From Mucilaginibacter gotjawali (lineage in GTDB: Bacteria > Bacteroidota > Bacteroidia > Sphingobacteriales > Sphingobacteriaceae): DNA of 64,000 nucleotides. The stretch lies in the NCBI RefSeq assembly GCF_002355435.1, contig NZ_AP017313.1, positions 5,146,001-5,210,000 on the forward strand, read 5' to 3'. Positions 27,593 through 34,866 of this stretch are shown piece after piece. The notes below the pieces were generated by a model. The model ran no database searches. It had not been told where the DNA came from and worked only from the letters and a program-made list of their open reading frames with translations. The position numbers and the translations under genes are program-made. Positions within the stretch are counted from its first letter, which is position 1. Each line of letters opens with the position of its first letter.

Positions 27593-28330
27593 CTAAAACC
27601 GCGATATATCCCCGCTGCCACTTTTACGGCTGTTGACAACCTTTGCAGACCCGGTATAGCGTATATCGCCCGAGCCACTTACTGAAGCGTCAATTCTTTC
27701 ACTCACGTTTACCTGTGCATCGCCTGAACCGGATACCCTTACGGCGCAGTTAACAGTAAGCAAATTGCGGGCAGTAAAATCGCCCGATCCAACCAAACTA
27801 ACCCCTGAAGTTTCGGCACGCCCTGAAAGTTTCATGTCGCCCGAACCTGTGATACTGCAATCAAGGTTTTTTGCATCTACCCTGCCTGTCATATCGCCCG
27901 ACCCGCTGATGCTTAAGCGTAATGCGTTTGATGAAATGCCCTCTTTAAAAAAGGCATCGCCCGAACCTGTAAGACTGATACTGTTAAGGTTTTTTGCGAC
28001 TACATATACGACAATTTTTTTATGGTGCCCCCAAAGGTCGCCCCAATTAAATGTATCGTGTTTATTATATATTTTCAACACACCGCCATCCACCTCGGTA
28101 ATAATACGGCTTATTATATCTGACGGCGCTTCTACCTTAACAGATTCCGTTGAACCCTGGGTGATATATACGTCAAACGACCCCGCTACGTCAACTGCGT
28201 GAAAACCCGAAAGATGGCGGTCGACTATTTCCGAAAAATTTACGGTTACAGATGGATGGGATTTCGCGATAGAAACGCCGCTAGTGGCCAACAGCACGAT
28301 TACGGCAAAAATCCTTGTAATTGATCTCAT
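27593..28330 (-). CDS. DUF2807 (head GIN) domain protein with GSGD repeats
   Basis: 245 residues with signal peptide (about 1-22). Residues 100-245 hold at least seven GSGD motifs spaced about 16-22 residues apart, the hallmark of DUF2807, which folds as a right-handed beta helix. Exported and probably attached to the outer membrane or surface; function unknown. On the minus strand it ends only a few bases after a GATTAG word element. Confidence 0.9.
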   Translation of the reverse strand: MRSITRIFAVIVLLATSGVSIAKSHPSVTVNFSEIVDRHLSGFHAVDVAGSFDVYITQGSTESVKVEAPSDIISRIITEVDGGVLKIYNKHDTFNWGDLWGHHKKIVVYVVAKNLNSISLTGSGDAFFKEGISSNALRLSISGSGDMTGRVDAKNLDCSITGSGDMKLSGRAETSGVSLVGSGDFTARNLLTVNCAVRVSGSGDAQVNVSERIDASVSGSGDIRYTGSAKVVNSRKSGSGDISRF

Positions 28331-28381
28331 GATTTGTATGTTTTATTGAATAAGACAACACTTAAAACAATAAGGTTGCAC

Positions 28382-28389
28382 TAAAGTTA
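28382..28389 (-). promoter_or_regulatory. Candidate -7 box for DUF2807 gene
   Basis: On the minus strand TAACTTTA resembles TAnnTTTG and lies about 50 bases before the start codon. Confidence 0.35.
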
Positions 28390-28404
28390 CGAAAATAAAA
28401 AAGC

Positions 28405-28485
28405 AAGAAGTGAATAGTGATGGGTAAATAGTGAGTGGCTTTTTTAAAAACTTTGCCGCTATTCCACGCCTAACTATTCACCCTT
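28405..28485. repeat. AGTGAATAGTG word hairpin
   Basis: AGTGAATAGTGATGGGTAAATAGTGAG-type words on the left and CTAACTATTCACCC on the right form an imperfect inverted repeat between the DUF2807 promoter and the end of the M1 peptidase gene. Confidence 0.5.
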
Positions 28486-28541
28486 TAGGTACAAACTTCA
28501 TTATTCGATATGCATTTCCCCCTTTTAGGGGGCCGGGGGGC

Positions 28542-30200
28542 TTAGTCCACCAGCACCCCGATATAATAATTAAAAGTATCCACCTCTATATTATCCTTCG
28601 TGGCGCCTGTTATCGAAACAGGTTTAAATCGGGTGGTGGGCTGAATAAATTGATATTCGCCACCCTTAATTTTCACCTGTACGGGCATATTAAAATCTTT
28701 TGTATCGGCCTGCCAGCGGCAATGTAATTTACCATTAATCACCATAAACTCCAGTATCGGGATGTTTTTATAATGCAGGTACTGGTCAAATACAGGTTTC
28801 AGGTTTTTGCCTGACTGATTACTGATATAATCAACAACGTCATCATAAGTTACCGTTTGGTGGTAAAAAGTTTTGTTTAATCCCCGCAAGATATTGCGCC
28901 ATTTTTCATCGTCATTAATAATCGTCCTGATCATGTTCAGCAGGTTACCACCTTTGTAATACATATCTTCCGACCCTTCTTTGTTTACACCGTAAATACC
29001 TACAATCGGGCGATCGTTTTCAATGGATATCCGGGTACCATGCACATATTCCTGCCCCGCCAGTTTGCCGTAGCGCTGTTCAACAAATAAGGATTCAGAG
29101 TAATTGGTAAAACTCTCATGGATCCACATATCGGCGAGGTCTTTTGAAGTGATGTTATTGCCAAACCACTCGTGCCCGCTTTCATGAACAATAATAAAAT
29201 CCCACTTAAGCCCCCAGCCGGTCCCGGAAAGGTCGCGGCCAAGGTAGCCATTGATATAATGATTACCATAGGCGGTGCCGCTCTGGTGTTCCATACCCAG
29301 GTGCGGGGCCTCTATAAGCTTATAGCCATCTTCGTAAAAAGGATAAGGGCCAAACCAATGTTCAAAGGCGCTGATCATGTCCTTTACATTCTCTCCAAAT
29401 TGTTTTTTAGCTTTTTCAAGGTTATAAGTCAATACCCAGTAATCCAGCGTCAGCTTTCCTTTTTCGCCGTTATAAGTATCGCTAAAATGGGTGTATTTGC
29501 CAATATTTGCTTCAATATCATAGTTATTGATAGGGTTGGATACAAACCAATCGAAACGGGTATATCCATTTTTCAGGTCAGTTACTTTTCTGAGGCGGCC
29601 ATTTGACGCATCCTGCAAACCTTCAGGAACACTGATACTGATGAGGGCACTGTCCACCTCGTCGGCCTGCTGGTCTTTGTTTGGCCACCATATGCTGGCG
29701 CCAACACCCTGGCAAGCCGTAGCTACCCATGGGTTACCTGCTGAATCCTTTTTAAAAACGATACCACCATCCCAGGGGGCGTTTTTAGCAATAGTGGGGT
29801 TACCCGAATAATACACCGTAAATTCATCCTTGCTGCCTTTCGCTATTGTAACCGGGAAAGTAACAAACACAGCATTGTATTCGCGGGTGTAAGGCAGTTC
29901 CTGCCCTTTATAAACCACTTTTTCAACTTTTAAATTGGCAAACAGGTCAAATTGCAGTTTGGTAAAATCCTGCATGGCGGTAAATTTAAAGAGCGTGCTG
30001 CCGCTGATGAATTTATGTTCGATATCAAACTTAACATCCAGGTGGTAATACCCGATATCATAGCAGGTACGCAATGGGGTTGATAAATCTCCCCGCAGGG
30101 TATCGGCACGTGTAAATAATGCTTTGGCTTTGCCCAACTGGGCGTTTGCTTTTAACGTAAGAAGCCCGAGGGCCAAAAGTAACAACTGGTATTTTTTCAT
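28542..30200 (-). CDS. M1-family metallopeptidase
   Basis: Exported zinc aminopeptidase, 552 residues, signal peptide ending ANAQ. Zinc site HESGHEW with His339, Glu340 and His343, and Glu362 in WIHESFTNY at the standard distance. The exopeptidase motif before it reads GMEHQSGTAYG (GAMEN equivalent with Gly-Met-Glu-His). It lacks the long helical C-terminal domain of PepN-type enzymes, like the short M1 group common in Bacteroidota. It probably trims peptides in the periplasm or at the surface. Convergent/tandem with the S15 gene upstream on the same strand (40-base gap). Confidence 0.92.
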   Translation of the reverse strand: MKKYQLLLLALGLLTLKANAQLGKAKALFTRADTLRGDLSTPLRTCYDIGYYHLDVKFDIEHKFISGSTLFKFTAMQDFTKLQFDLFANLKVEKVVYKGQELPYTREYNAVFVTFPVTIAKGSKDEFTVYYSGNPTIAKNAPWDGGIVFKKDSAGNPWVATACQGVGASIWWPNKDQQADEVDSALISISVPEGLQDASNGRLRKVTDLKNGYTRFDWFVSNPINNYDIEANIGKYTHFSDTYNGEKGKLTLDYWVLTYNLEKAKKQFGENVKDMISAFEHWFGPYPFYEDGYKLIEAPHLGMEHQSGTAYGNHYINGYLGRDLSGTGWGLKWDFIIVHESGHEWFGNNITSKDLADMWIHESFTNYSESLFVEQRYGKLAGQEYVHGTRISIENDRPIVGIYGVNKEGSEDMYYKGGNLLNMIRTIINDDEKWRNILRGLNKTFYHQTVTYDDVVDYISNQSGKNLKPVFDQYLHYKNIPILEFMVINGKLHCRWQADTKDFNMPVQVKIKGGEYQFIQPTTRFKPVSITGATKDNIEVDTFNYYIGVLVD

Positions 30201-30239
30201 TTATATCTGTGTAATCTTTTAAAAAATCGGTGTAACCCT

Positions 30240-32114
30240 TTATTCTAATACGGTAACTTTTACATTAGAAAGTGCGGCATCATTATGATAGATCCTGATG
30301 GTTGCTTTTTGAAAGTCAGTATCTTTTGCCTGGTCAATATCCTCAAATTTTTGCGGATTGCGGTCAACCAGCGGGAACCAGGAATTTTGAACCTGGATCA
30401 TGATCCTGTGCCCTTTTTTAAATGTGTGGGCAACATCAGGGAGATTATATTTGACCTCAGTTATTTTTCCCGGCACAAAAGGTTCCGGTTTTTCGAAAGA
30501 GTTACGGAATTTACCCCTGAACACTTCTCCCCTTACCATCATTTCGTAGCCTGCCATGGTTACATTTTTGGGATTAGGTTTTGGATCAGGACAATTATCC
30601 GGAAAAACATCTATCAGTTTTACTACAAAATCGGCATCAGTGCCTGATGTTGATGCAAACAGGTCCGCAATTACGGGCCCGGTAAGCGTAATATCTTCCT
30701 TTAAAGTATCCGTTTGGTAAACCTTCACATCGGGCCTTCTTCCGGCAAAACGCTGGTCATCCAGCATATATTCCCTGGTACGGTTTGCCTGTATCCCGTC
30801 CTGGTAAGGAACCGGTGAATTGGGATCGCTGATATACTCATCAAAAACGGCGTTCTTCGTTTTTTGAGGAGCAAAAGAAAGCTGGCCATTGGCGCCGAAA
30901 TACAGCGTTTTCTCTGTTGTATTTTTAGGCGGCCATTGGTTAAACTTATGCCATTCGTTACTGCCGGTTATAAATATGGTAGCTTTTGGCAGGTCGAGTA
31001 TCTTTTCATCCTTCAGGTAAAACTTAAAAAAGGGTAGTTCAACATTTTCGCGAAACCATTCGCTTGTTTTGGAGCCAAAATTCTGGTCGCCAAAAAACTG
31101 CCCGTCGCCCCGCTCCCAGCCGCCATGAAACCAGGGGCCCAATACCAGCATATTAGGGTGCGTTGCCGGGTTTTGCTTTTCCAATGCCTTAAAAACCTGC
31201 TGAGCGCCAAAGGCATCTTCCGCATCAAAAAAACCACCAACCACCATTGTCGCCGGCGTGATATTTTTAAGGTGCGGGCGGATATTCATTGCCTTCCAAA
31301 ACCAATCATAGTTGGGATGGGCCATCATATTGTCCCAAAACTTTACCGAGTCGCCTAAATAGCGTTTCTTATAGTTGGGTAATGCTCCTAAATCCAGGTA
31401 AAACTTATAATTATCCTTCTCCTTATATTTAACCGGGTTTTTAAATTCTGCCGGTGTAATGGGTTTAGGACGCGGAACGCCAAAACCGGTCATGAAAGAA
31501 AACGCGTCCATTACGAAAAGCGCCCCGTTATGATGAAAATCATCGCCGATAAACCAGTCGGTAACCGGCGCCTGCGGCGAAACTGCTTTTAAAGCGGGGT
31601 GGGCATCAGGCAGGGAGGCTGTTGAATAAAAGCCCGGGTACGAAATTCCCTCAATACCAACTTTACCATTGTTATTGGGCAGGTTTTTAATCAGCCAGTC
31701 AATCGTATCGTAGGTGTCCGAACTTTCGTCGGTTTCTTTATTTGTTTTTTTATGGTCGATGTCGGGGCGCACATCAACAAACTTTCCTTCACTCATCCAG
31801 CGGCCCCTGACATCCTGGTAAACAAAAATAAAGCCGTCCCTGGCTAACAGCATATTCTGCCCAAGTGTACGCTTGTAATCGTTTTCGCCATACGGACCAA
31901 CGCTGTAAGGCGTACGGGTCATGATGATCGGATATTTTTTTGATTGATCCTTTGGAAGATATATCGACGTAAACAGGCGGATCCCGTCGCGCATGGTGAT
32001 ATACTTTTCCATCTTGGTGTAGTGTTCCCTCACATACAGCGAATCTTGCGATGGCTGTGCAACCGCAGATGCAAATAATAATGCAGCCCCAAACAGGAGA
32101 AATAGTTTTTTCAT
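30240..32114 (-). CDS. Secreted S15/CocE-family hydrolase, second copy
   Basis: 624 residues with signal peptide ending AVAQ. Triad residues are seen as Ser158 in GISYPG, Asp in GFFDAEDAFG and His in GPWFHGGW, with the jelly-roll domain (GTDADFVVKLIDVFPD) at the C-terminus. It is a paralogue of the gene at 21715. The ATG at 32114 is chosen because it begins the signal peptide; an upstream in-frame start would add 15 non-signal residues. It is likely cotranscribed with the M1 peptidase 40 bases downstream. Confidence 0.9.
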   Translation of the reverse strand: MKKLFLLFGAALLFASAVAQPSQDSLYVREHYTKMEKYITMRDGIRLFTSIYLPKDQSKKYPIIMTRTPYSVGPYGENDYKRTLGQNMLLARDGFIFVYQDVRGRWMSEGKFVDVRPDIDHKKTNKETDESSDTYDTIDWLIKNLPNNNGKVGIEGISYPGFYSTASLPDAHPALKAVSPQAPVTDWFIGDDFHHNGALFVMDAFSFMTGFGVPRPKPITPAEFKNPVKYKEKDNYKFYLDLGALPNYKKRYLGDSVKFWDNMMAHPNYDWFWKAMNIRPHLKNITPATMVVGGFFDAEDAFGAQQVFKALEKQNPATHPNMLVLGPWFHGGWERGDGQFFGDQNFGSKTSEWFRENVELPFFKFYLKDEKILDLPKATIFITGSNEWHKFNQWPPKNTTEKTLYFGANGQLSFAPQKTKNAVFDEYISDPNSPVPYQDGIQANRTREYMLDDQRFAGRRPDVKVYQTDTLKEDITLTGPVIADLFASTSGTDADFVVKLIDVFPDNCPDPKPNPKNVTMAGYEMMVRGEVFRGKFRNSFEKPEPFVPGKITEVKYNLPDVAHTFKKGHRIMIQVQNSWFPLVDRNPQKFEDIDQAKDTDFQKATIRIYHNDAALSNVKVTVLE

Positions 32115-32364
32115 GGAATCGGTTTGTTTTTTAAAGGGATTACGGCTGCCACCAGGCACAAAAAGGACATAAAGCGGGGATTGGACAATGGCGCCATTTT
32201 AATAAAGTCAGTTAACGAGGCTAATTTAGTAAGATAATTGATCATTTGCTATTGTGTTAATACTGTTACACAGCACCATTCCGAAAAGAAAATGGGCAGG
32301 AATTTAAATTATGTATGCCGAATAACGCTGTTGGTATATGGAATACCCGTGTTGGTGTAATTAA

Positions 32365-32395
32365 TTTGTAACTTGATTTTACAACGTTACCTTTG
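32365..32395 (+). promoter_or_regulatory. Consensus Bacteroidota promoter
   Basis: TTTG at 32365-32368, exactly 19 bases, then TACCTTTG at 32388-32395, matching TTTG-N19-TAnnTTTG. Transcription would start near 32401 and run into a 42-base hairpin region with GCCGG/CCGGC outer pairing and GGAGAA/TTCTCC inner pairing, not into a protein gene. Confidence 0.55.
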
Positions 32396-32622
32396 ATATA
32401 AGTAAGATCGCCGGAAGGGGAGAAAAAAATTCTCCAACATTATTCTCCGGCTAAAAGCTTCAAGGGCTTTAACCTATTCCTTATTATTTATTGCCTGGCC
32501 TCAGCTTCAATTCCTGTATAATTTATTTTTTTATGGTTTTTTATTTCTGTTTTTAACCCCTCAACGGTTTAATTTCATCCAATGCCTGCGTTATTTCAAC
32601 TTATTAAAATATTTTAAAAAGT

Positions 32623-32655
32623 TTTGAGTATATTAATTTTAATTTATTAAGTTTG
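32623..32655 (+). promoter_or_regulatory. Second promoter-like site
   Basis: TTTG at 32623-32626, 21-base spacer, TAAGTTTG at 32648-32655. A transcript from here would meet the terminator at 32745-32771 after roughly 110 bases. Confidence 0.45.
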
Positions 32656-32660
32656 TAATA

Positions 32661-32771
32661 GATAATGCATAAAACATCATTAAACGGACTATTCTTTGGC
32701 CTTATGTCGGTAAGGGTAATTTTAATAGTTAAATTGGTTTGAATAAATCCTCGTTTAGGCGGGGATTTTTT
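32661..32771 (+). ncRNA. Candidate small RNA or nagB leader attenuator
   Basis: Bounded by a promoter-like site and a terminator, about 110 bases, no ORF of more than a few codons. It may be an independent small RNA or, since nagB begins 112 bases after the terminator on the same strand, an attenuated leader. It matches no RNA family that I recognise. Confidence 0.35.
32745..32771 (+). terminator. Rho-independent terminator in gene-less region
   Basis: Nine-pair stem AAATCCTCG/CGGGGATTT (one U-G pair), 6-base loop and a run of six T. There is no protein gene upstream on this strand for more than 5 kb, so it must end a non-coding or leader transcript. Confidence 0.7.
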
Positions 32772-32802
32772 ATGCAACATTCTTTTTATAAACCCTTTTT
32801 CT

Positions 32803-32882
32803 AAGTCCGGAGTCTTGAGTCGAAAGTCTCAAGTCAAAACAGGACTTCGGACTAAAGACTTTAGACTTACGACTCAAACACA
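32803..32882. repeat. AAGTCTTGAGTC word hairpin up to nagB start
   Basis: Reiterated GAGTC/AAGTC words on the left and GACTT/GACTC words on the right make an imperfect long hairpin that ends 4 bases before the nagB ATG. Confidence 0.6.
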
Positions 32883-34802
32883 ATGGCGAGATTAAATTTA
32901 CTTGAAGAAACGAGGTACGAGAAACTGCCGGTAACGGTGTATGGCAACCAGCAGCAGGCGTCTGTTGCCGTAGCGGGCCGCATAGCGGCATTGATCCGCG
33001 GCAAAGAAGCCAAAGGCGAAAAAACTGTATTGGGGCTGGCTACCGGGGTAACCCCCATCGGGGTTTATGCCGAACTGGTAAGGCTGCACAAAGAAGAAGG
33101 CCTGAGCTTTAAAAACGTGATCACCTTTAACCTGGATGAATACTATCCCATGCAGGCTGCCGCAGCGCAAAGCTATGTGACCTTTATGAACGAAAACCTG
33201 TTTTCGCACGTAGATATCGATAAAAGCCATGTAAATATTCCCGACGGCACCCTGTCCCTTGACGAGGTGCCCGCCTTTTGCCTGGAGTACGAACAAAAGA
33301 TTACCGCCCTTGGCGGGCTGGACCTGCAGATCCTGGGCATTGGCCGTACCGGGCACATCGGCTTTAATGAGCCGGGCTCGGCGCCAAACTCAGGGACAAG
33401 GTTAGTCACCCTGGATGACCTGACCCGGAACGATGCCTCCAGAGATTTCGGCGGTAAATCAAATGTGCCCACCAAAGCCATTACCATGGGCGTGGGTACC
33501 ATCTTTAAGGCCCGCGAGATCATCCTGATGGCCTGGAGTTTGAAAAAAGCCCCGATCGTTAAAAAAGCAGTAGAAGGAGAGATCTCCGGGGAAGTACCGG
33601 CTACCTATTTGCAGTTATCGGATCATGTGGAGTTTGTGCTGGATGAAGCCGCCGCAAGTTCATTAACCCGTTTTGATACCCCCTGGCTGGTAAAAGACTG
33701 TCACTGGGAAAACGGCCTGAAAAAGAAAGCCGTGATCTGGCTGGCAGAAACCGTGAACAAGCCGATTTTAAAACTAACCGAAGAAGATTATAATAACCAT
33801 GGCATGGCCCAGCTGGCCGTTGAACAGGGCCCTGTGTATAATATCAATATAGACATTTTTAACCAGTTGCAGCACACGATCACCGGCTGGCCGGGCGGTA
33901 AGCCCCATGCCGACGATTCGCAAAGGCCCGAAAGGGCACAGCCGGCCCGGAAGCGCTCCATCATCTTTTCGCCTCACCCGGACGATGATGTGATCTCCAT
34001 GGGCGGTACCTTTATCCGTTTGGTTGACCAGGGGCACGATGTGCACGTAGCCTATCAAACCTCTGGCAACACGGCTGTATGGGATGATGATGTGCTCCGC
34101 TTTGTAGAATTCGCCATCGACTTTAACCAGAGCATCGGCGAAGACAACAGCAAGCTGAAACAAATCTATGAAGATATGCGGGCTTTTATCCCTACCAAAA
34201 AACCCAACCAGGTAGATACCAAAGAGATCAGGGATGTAAAAGGGTTTATCCGCAAAACAGAAGCCATCTCGGGGGCACGTTATGCAGGGCTCGAAGATGA
34301 CCATATCCACTTTATGGCTTTGCCTTTTTACGAAACCGGCAAGATCAAAAAGAATACCGCCGGCGAAGCGGACATCAAACTAACAATGGAGTTGTTGCAA
34401 AAAGTAAAGCCGCAGCAGGTATTTGCCGCAGGCGACTTTGCCGACCCGAACGGAACGCATTTGGTTTGTTTCAATATCATAGTAGCGGCATTGAACCGCT
34501 TAAAAGCCACCGAAGACTGGGTAAAAGACTGCTGGCTGTGGATGTACCGGGGGGCATGGCATGAATTTGAGACCCACGAGATAGAAATGGCCGTACCGCT
34601 ATCACCACAGGAAGTGATAAGAAAACGCAACGCGATCTTTAAACACCAAAGCCAGAAGGACAGGCCGGTATTCCCGGGGGATGATGCAAGGGAGTTTTGG
34701 GTAAGGGCCGAGGACCGCACCCGCGAAACTGCCCGTAATTATGATAAACTGGGCATGGCCGAATATGAGGCTATGGAGGCGTTTGTGCGGTATCACTTTT
34801 AA
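32883..34802 (+). CDS. nagB: Glucosamine-6-phosphate deaminase fused to PIG-L deacetylase domain
   Basis: 639 residues in two domains. The N-terminal NagB domain (about 1-280) should turn glucosamine-6-phosphate into fructose-6-phosphate and ammonia; it has NLDEYYPM (ring-opening Asp region) and GIGRTGHIGFNEPGS. In E. coli NagB the latter reads NDGHIAFNEP, so the Asp that pairs with the catalytic His is Thr here. The C-terminal domain (about 355-600) is a PIG-L/LmbE N-deacetylase with the zinc motif PHPDDD and DPNGTH. The fusion is known across Bacteroidota; it suggests coupled removal of acetyl and amino groups from amino sugars, but whether both halves act on one substrate is not shown. Confidence 0.9.
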   Translation: MARLNLLEETRYEKLPVTVYGNQQQASVAVAGRIAALIRGKEAKGEKTVLGLATGVTPIGVYAELVRLHKEEGLSFKNVITFNLDEYYPMQAAAAQSYVTFMNENLFSHVDIDKSHVNIPDGTLSLDEVPAFCLEYEQKITALGGLDLQILGIGRTGHIGFNEPGSAPNSGTRLVTLDDLTRNDASRDFGGKSNVPTKAITMGVGTIFKAREIILMAWSLKKAPIVKKAVEGEISGEVPATYLQLSDHVEFVLDEAAASSLTRFDTPWLVKDCHWENGLKKKAVIWLAETVNKPILKLTEEDYNNHGMAQLAVEQGPVYNINIDIFNQLQHTITGWPGGKPHADDSQRPERAQPARKRSIIFSPHPDDDVISMGGTFIRLVDQGHDVHVAYQTSGNTAVWDDDVLRFVEFAIDFNQSIGEDNSKLKQIYEDMRAFIPTKKPNQVDTKEIRDVKGFIRKTEAISGARYAGLEDDHIHFMALPFYETGKIKKNTAGEADIKLTMELLQKVKPQQVFAAGDFADPNGTHLVCFNIIVAALNRLKATEDWVKDCWLWMYRGAWHEFETHEIEMAVPLSPQEVIRKRNAIFKHQSQKDRPVFPGDDAREFWVRAEDRTRETARNYDKLGMAEYEAMEAFVRYHF

Positions 34803-34807
34803 TATTT

Positions 34808-34866
34808 CACTTGATTGGTTAAATGATTACACCGATTTTAAACGGATCGGTGTAATCAAAAAATAA
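34808..34866. repeat. GATTACACCGAT inverted repeat between convergent genes
   Basis: Perfect 12-base arms GATTACACCGAT and ATCGGTGTAATC. Fills the gap between nagB and uvrA stop codons. The same word occurs at 30203-30238 and 41775-41835. Confidence 0.65.

Larger units (their letters stand above)
32115..32882. other. 768-base gene-less region with promoters and RNA structure
   Basis: No credible ORF. It contains two plus-strand promoter-like sites (32365-32395 and 32623-32655), a stable hairpin (32410-32451), a rho-independent terminator (32745-32771) and then a word-repeat hairpin (32803-32882) that reaches the nagB start. The part before 32360 shows nothing I can name and should hold the promoter of the minus-strand S15 operon. 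Confidence 0.6.
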
